DNA of 32,998 nucleotides from Blastocatellia bacterium (GTDB lineage: Bacteria; Acidobacteriota; Blastocatellia; HR10; J050). Location: positions 1 through 32,998 of the forward strand of contig JANWZE010000071.1 of the NCBI GenBank assembly GCA_025054955.1, written 5' to 3'. This document shows, piece after piece, positions 32,042 through 32,998 of the stretch. Position 1 is the first letter of the stretch. Each line of letters begins with the position of its first letter. The position numbers and the translations under genes are program-made. The notes below the pieces were generated by a model, which had not been told where the DNA came from, made no database searches, and saw only the letters and a list, made by a program, of their open reading frames with translations.

Positions 32042-32135
32042 AACAATTCCTCTCCCTGCCTCCCGTCGGCTCGTCTCTGCTCGCCGCTCGCGCCCATGTG
32101 CGGCGGTCAGCGCCTCGCCGGGTGTGCCTTGAATA

Positions 32136-32615
32136 TTACGACTTGCCTTTTCCCCATTGAAAAACCAGATGCGCTTTGCGAATCATGGAATAGGGAATTG
32201 CGACTTCATGGCCCAGCTCCTGTTCGGCAATGGTGACGATGTCACCTTCAATACCCAGAAGCTGCCCATGAAAGTTGCGACGGCCTTCCACCTCTTCGGT
32301 TGTTTGGATTTTGGCCTCTCGTCCAGCGAATCGCTGATAATCAGCGGGTTTGTACAAGCCTCGCTCCAGCCCTGGTGAACTGACTTCCAACACATACCGC
32401 GTAGGAATCAGGTCTTCCACATCCAGGAGCGGGCTGATGTATTGACTAACCGCGGCGCAATCATCAATCGTCACGCCTCCAGGCTTGTCAATGTACAACC
32501 GCAGCACTTGACGGTGTGCTGGACCGACCAATTCGACATGGACCAATTCATAGCCCTCGCCGACCACAACCGGCTCGACAACGGCAGTGATGCGTTCAAC
32601 CAGATATGACGACAT
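32136..32615 (-). CDS. rimP: Ribosome maturation factor RimP
   Basis: 159 residues from the ATG at 32615. Required for 30S assembly. Family features: VVEPVVVGEGYELVHVEL, LRLYIDKPGGVTIDDCAAVS, YVLEVSSPGLERGLYKPADY with the typical SSPG(L) motif, and a C-terminal Sm-like domain (GQLLGIEGDIVTI). The start is uncertain: the ATG has no Shine-Dalgarno and lies a few bases after the T-run of a hairpin. The frame stays open to a TTG at 32654, with AGGAG only one base before it. The family N-terminus fits the ATG. First gene of the cluster. Confidence 0.92.
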   Translation of the reverse strand: MSSYLVERITAVVEPVVVGEGYELVHVELVGPAHRQVLRLYIDKPGGVTIDDCAAVSQYISPLLDVEDLIPTRYVLEVSSPGLERGLYKPADYQRFAGREAKIQTTEEVEGRRNFHGQLLGIEGDIVTIAEQELGHEVAIPYSMIRKAHLVFQWGKGKS

Positions 32616-32620
32616 TCGGT

Positions 32621-32648
32621 CTAACAAAAAAGTGGGCCGCAGCCCACT
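32621..32648 (-). terminator. Intrinsic terminator-like hairpin in the rimP leader
   Basis: On the minus strand AGTGGGC (32648-32642), loop TGCG, GCCCACT (32637-32631), then TTTTTGTTAG. It ends six bases before the rimP ATG and about 45 bases after the predicted transcription start. A terminator so placed would act as an attenuator of the rimP-nusA-infB cluster. Alternatively it could shield the ribosome site. Confidence 0.62.
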
Positions 32649-32701
32649 CTCCAAACTCCTAAGCTTTTCAACAATCTCACAAGGAGATCATTGAAGCGCC
32701 A

Positions 32702-32731
32702 ATGATAGCCGTTGAGCGGGGTAAAAATCAA
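32702..32731 (-). promoter_or_regulatory. Probable promoter of the rimP-nusA-infB cluster
   Basis: Minus strand TTGATT (32731-32726), 18-base spacer, TATCAT (32707-32702). Predicted start near 32695, giving a leader of about 80 bases that contains the hairpin at 32621-32648. Confidence 0.5.
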
Positions 32732-32739
32732 GCCTGGTC

Positions 32740-32998
32740 AAATTTTGAGTTTGGTTCAATCAGCGTTGGCGACCAACATTGAATAGGACGCCCCACTGCA
32801 TGCAGGATTGCGACTCTTGAGAATATGGCACAAATGTGGCACAGGCGTTCCTGCTCTGTGCCATTCCTGCCTGTGCTCCATTCTCATGGTTCGTAGCGAG
32901 CATGGAGCTCATGAGCGATTCCCTTGAAAACAACATTTTCGTCGTTCCTGGCGTGCCTCAGCATATAAGCGATTCCCATGGAAATTCCCTCACGGAGA
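32740..32998. repeat. Intergenic dispersed repeats at the window end
   Basis: No gene is seen. Two copies of the dispersed family lie at 32880-32922 and 32935-32976, each ending GCGATTCC. The first matches the reverse complement of the 11553-11598 repeat at 35 of 43 positions by my count. Just before them (about 32840-32877) is a GGCACAGGCGTTCCTGC/GCCTGTGC inverted repeat related to the hairpin at 11787-11804. The order of hairpin, AAGGGAATCGC and repeat resembles the 11.8-kb region read in reverse. Confidence 0.65.

Overview
The window looks like chromosomal DNA of a free-living Gram-negative-type bacterium of moderately high GC. My best guess is Acidobacteriota (Blastocatellia-like). The basis is indirect: an NrfD/HybB protein fused to a c7-type triheme domain, an rtcB-archease pair, RsbW/STAS partner-switch genes, signal peptides, and intergenic regions full of degenerate heptamer arrays and short dispersed palindromic repeats. 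No rRNA, tRNA, CRISPR array, transposase or phage gene was seen. The lineage is an inference, not a proof.

Layout. 1-2556 (minus): membrane redox module, HybA-like ferredoxin -> NrfD/HybB protein with a C-terminal triheme tail -> start of a sensor histidine kinase cut by the window edge. 2557-3391: repeat-rich spacer. 3392-3589 (plus): 65-aa TM2-like membrane protein. 3756-6829 (minus): exported beta-propeller/PPC protein and a Tat-type amidohydrolase. 6981-8794 (minus): aroA-aroK. 8868-11476 (plus): RsbW-like kinase, STAS antagonist and an exported TPR protein of unknown function. 11477-12058: dense repeats. 12059-12931 (plus): DUF72 protein. 13216-14109 (minus): CDF metal transporter. 14173-20792 (plus): complete trp operon trpL-E-G-D-C-F-B-A behind an attenuator. 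20889-23778 (minus): TlpA-like thioredoxin, archease, rtcB. 23859-32615 (minus): rimP-nusA-infB-rbfA-nrnA, then a large membrane protein with a GrpE-like end. 32655-32998: rimP promoter and more dispersed repeats.

How the genes fit together. aroA and aroK serve the shikimate pathway that supplies chorismate, and the trp operon turns chorismate into tryptophan. The trp leader shows a classical attenuator directly in the sequence: a sigma70-type promoter, a 21-residue leader peptide with three Trp codons (ending YWWSWP), a 1:2 hairpin, an antiterminator pairing and a perfect 12-bp terminator just before trpE. The rimP-nusA-infB-rbfA block is the conserved transcription/translation cluster, and it too has a terminator-like hairpin in its short leader. 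RtcB and archease form an RNA-repair pair.

Most interesting items: the trp attenuator with an almost leaderless leader peptide; the HybB-c7 fusion; the membrane-anchored GrpE-like protein; a 46-bp tandem duplication that rewrote the trpC end at the trpC/trpF junction; and a two-copy composite heptamer-repeat element with a conserved 29-bp core, one copy lying between rtcB and archease.
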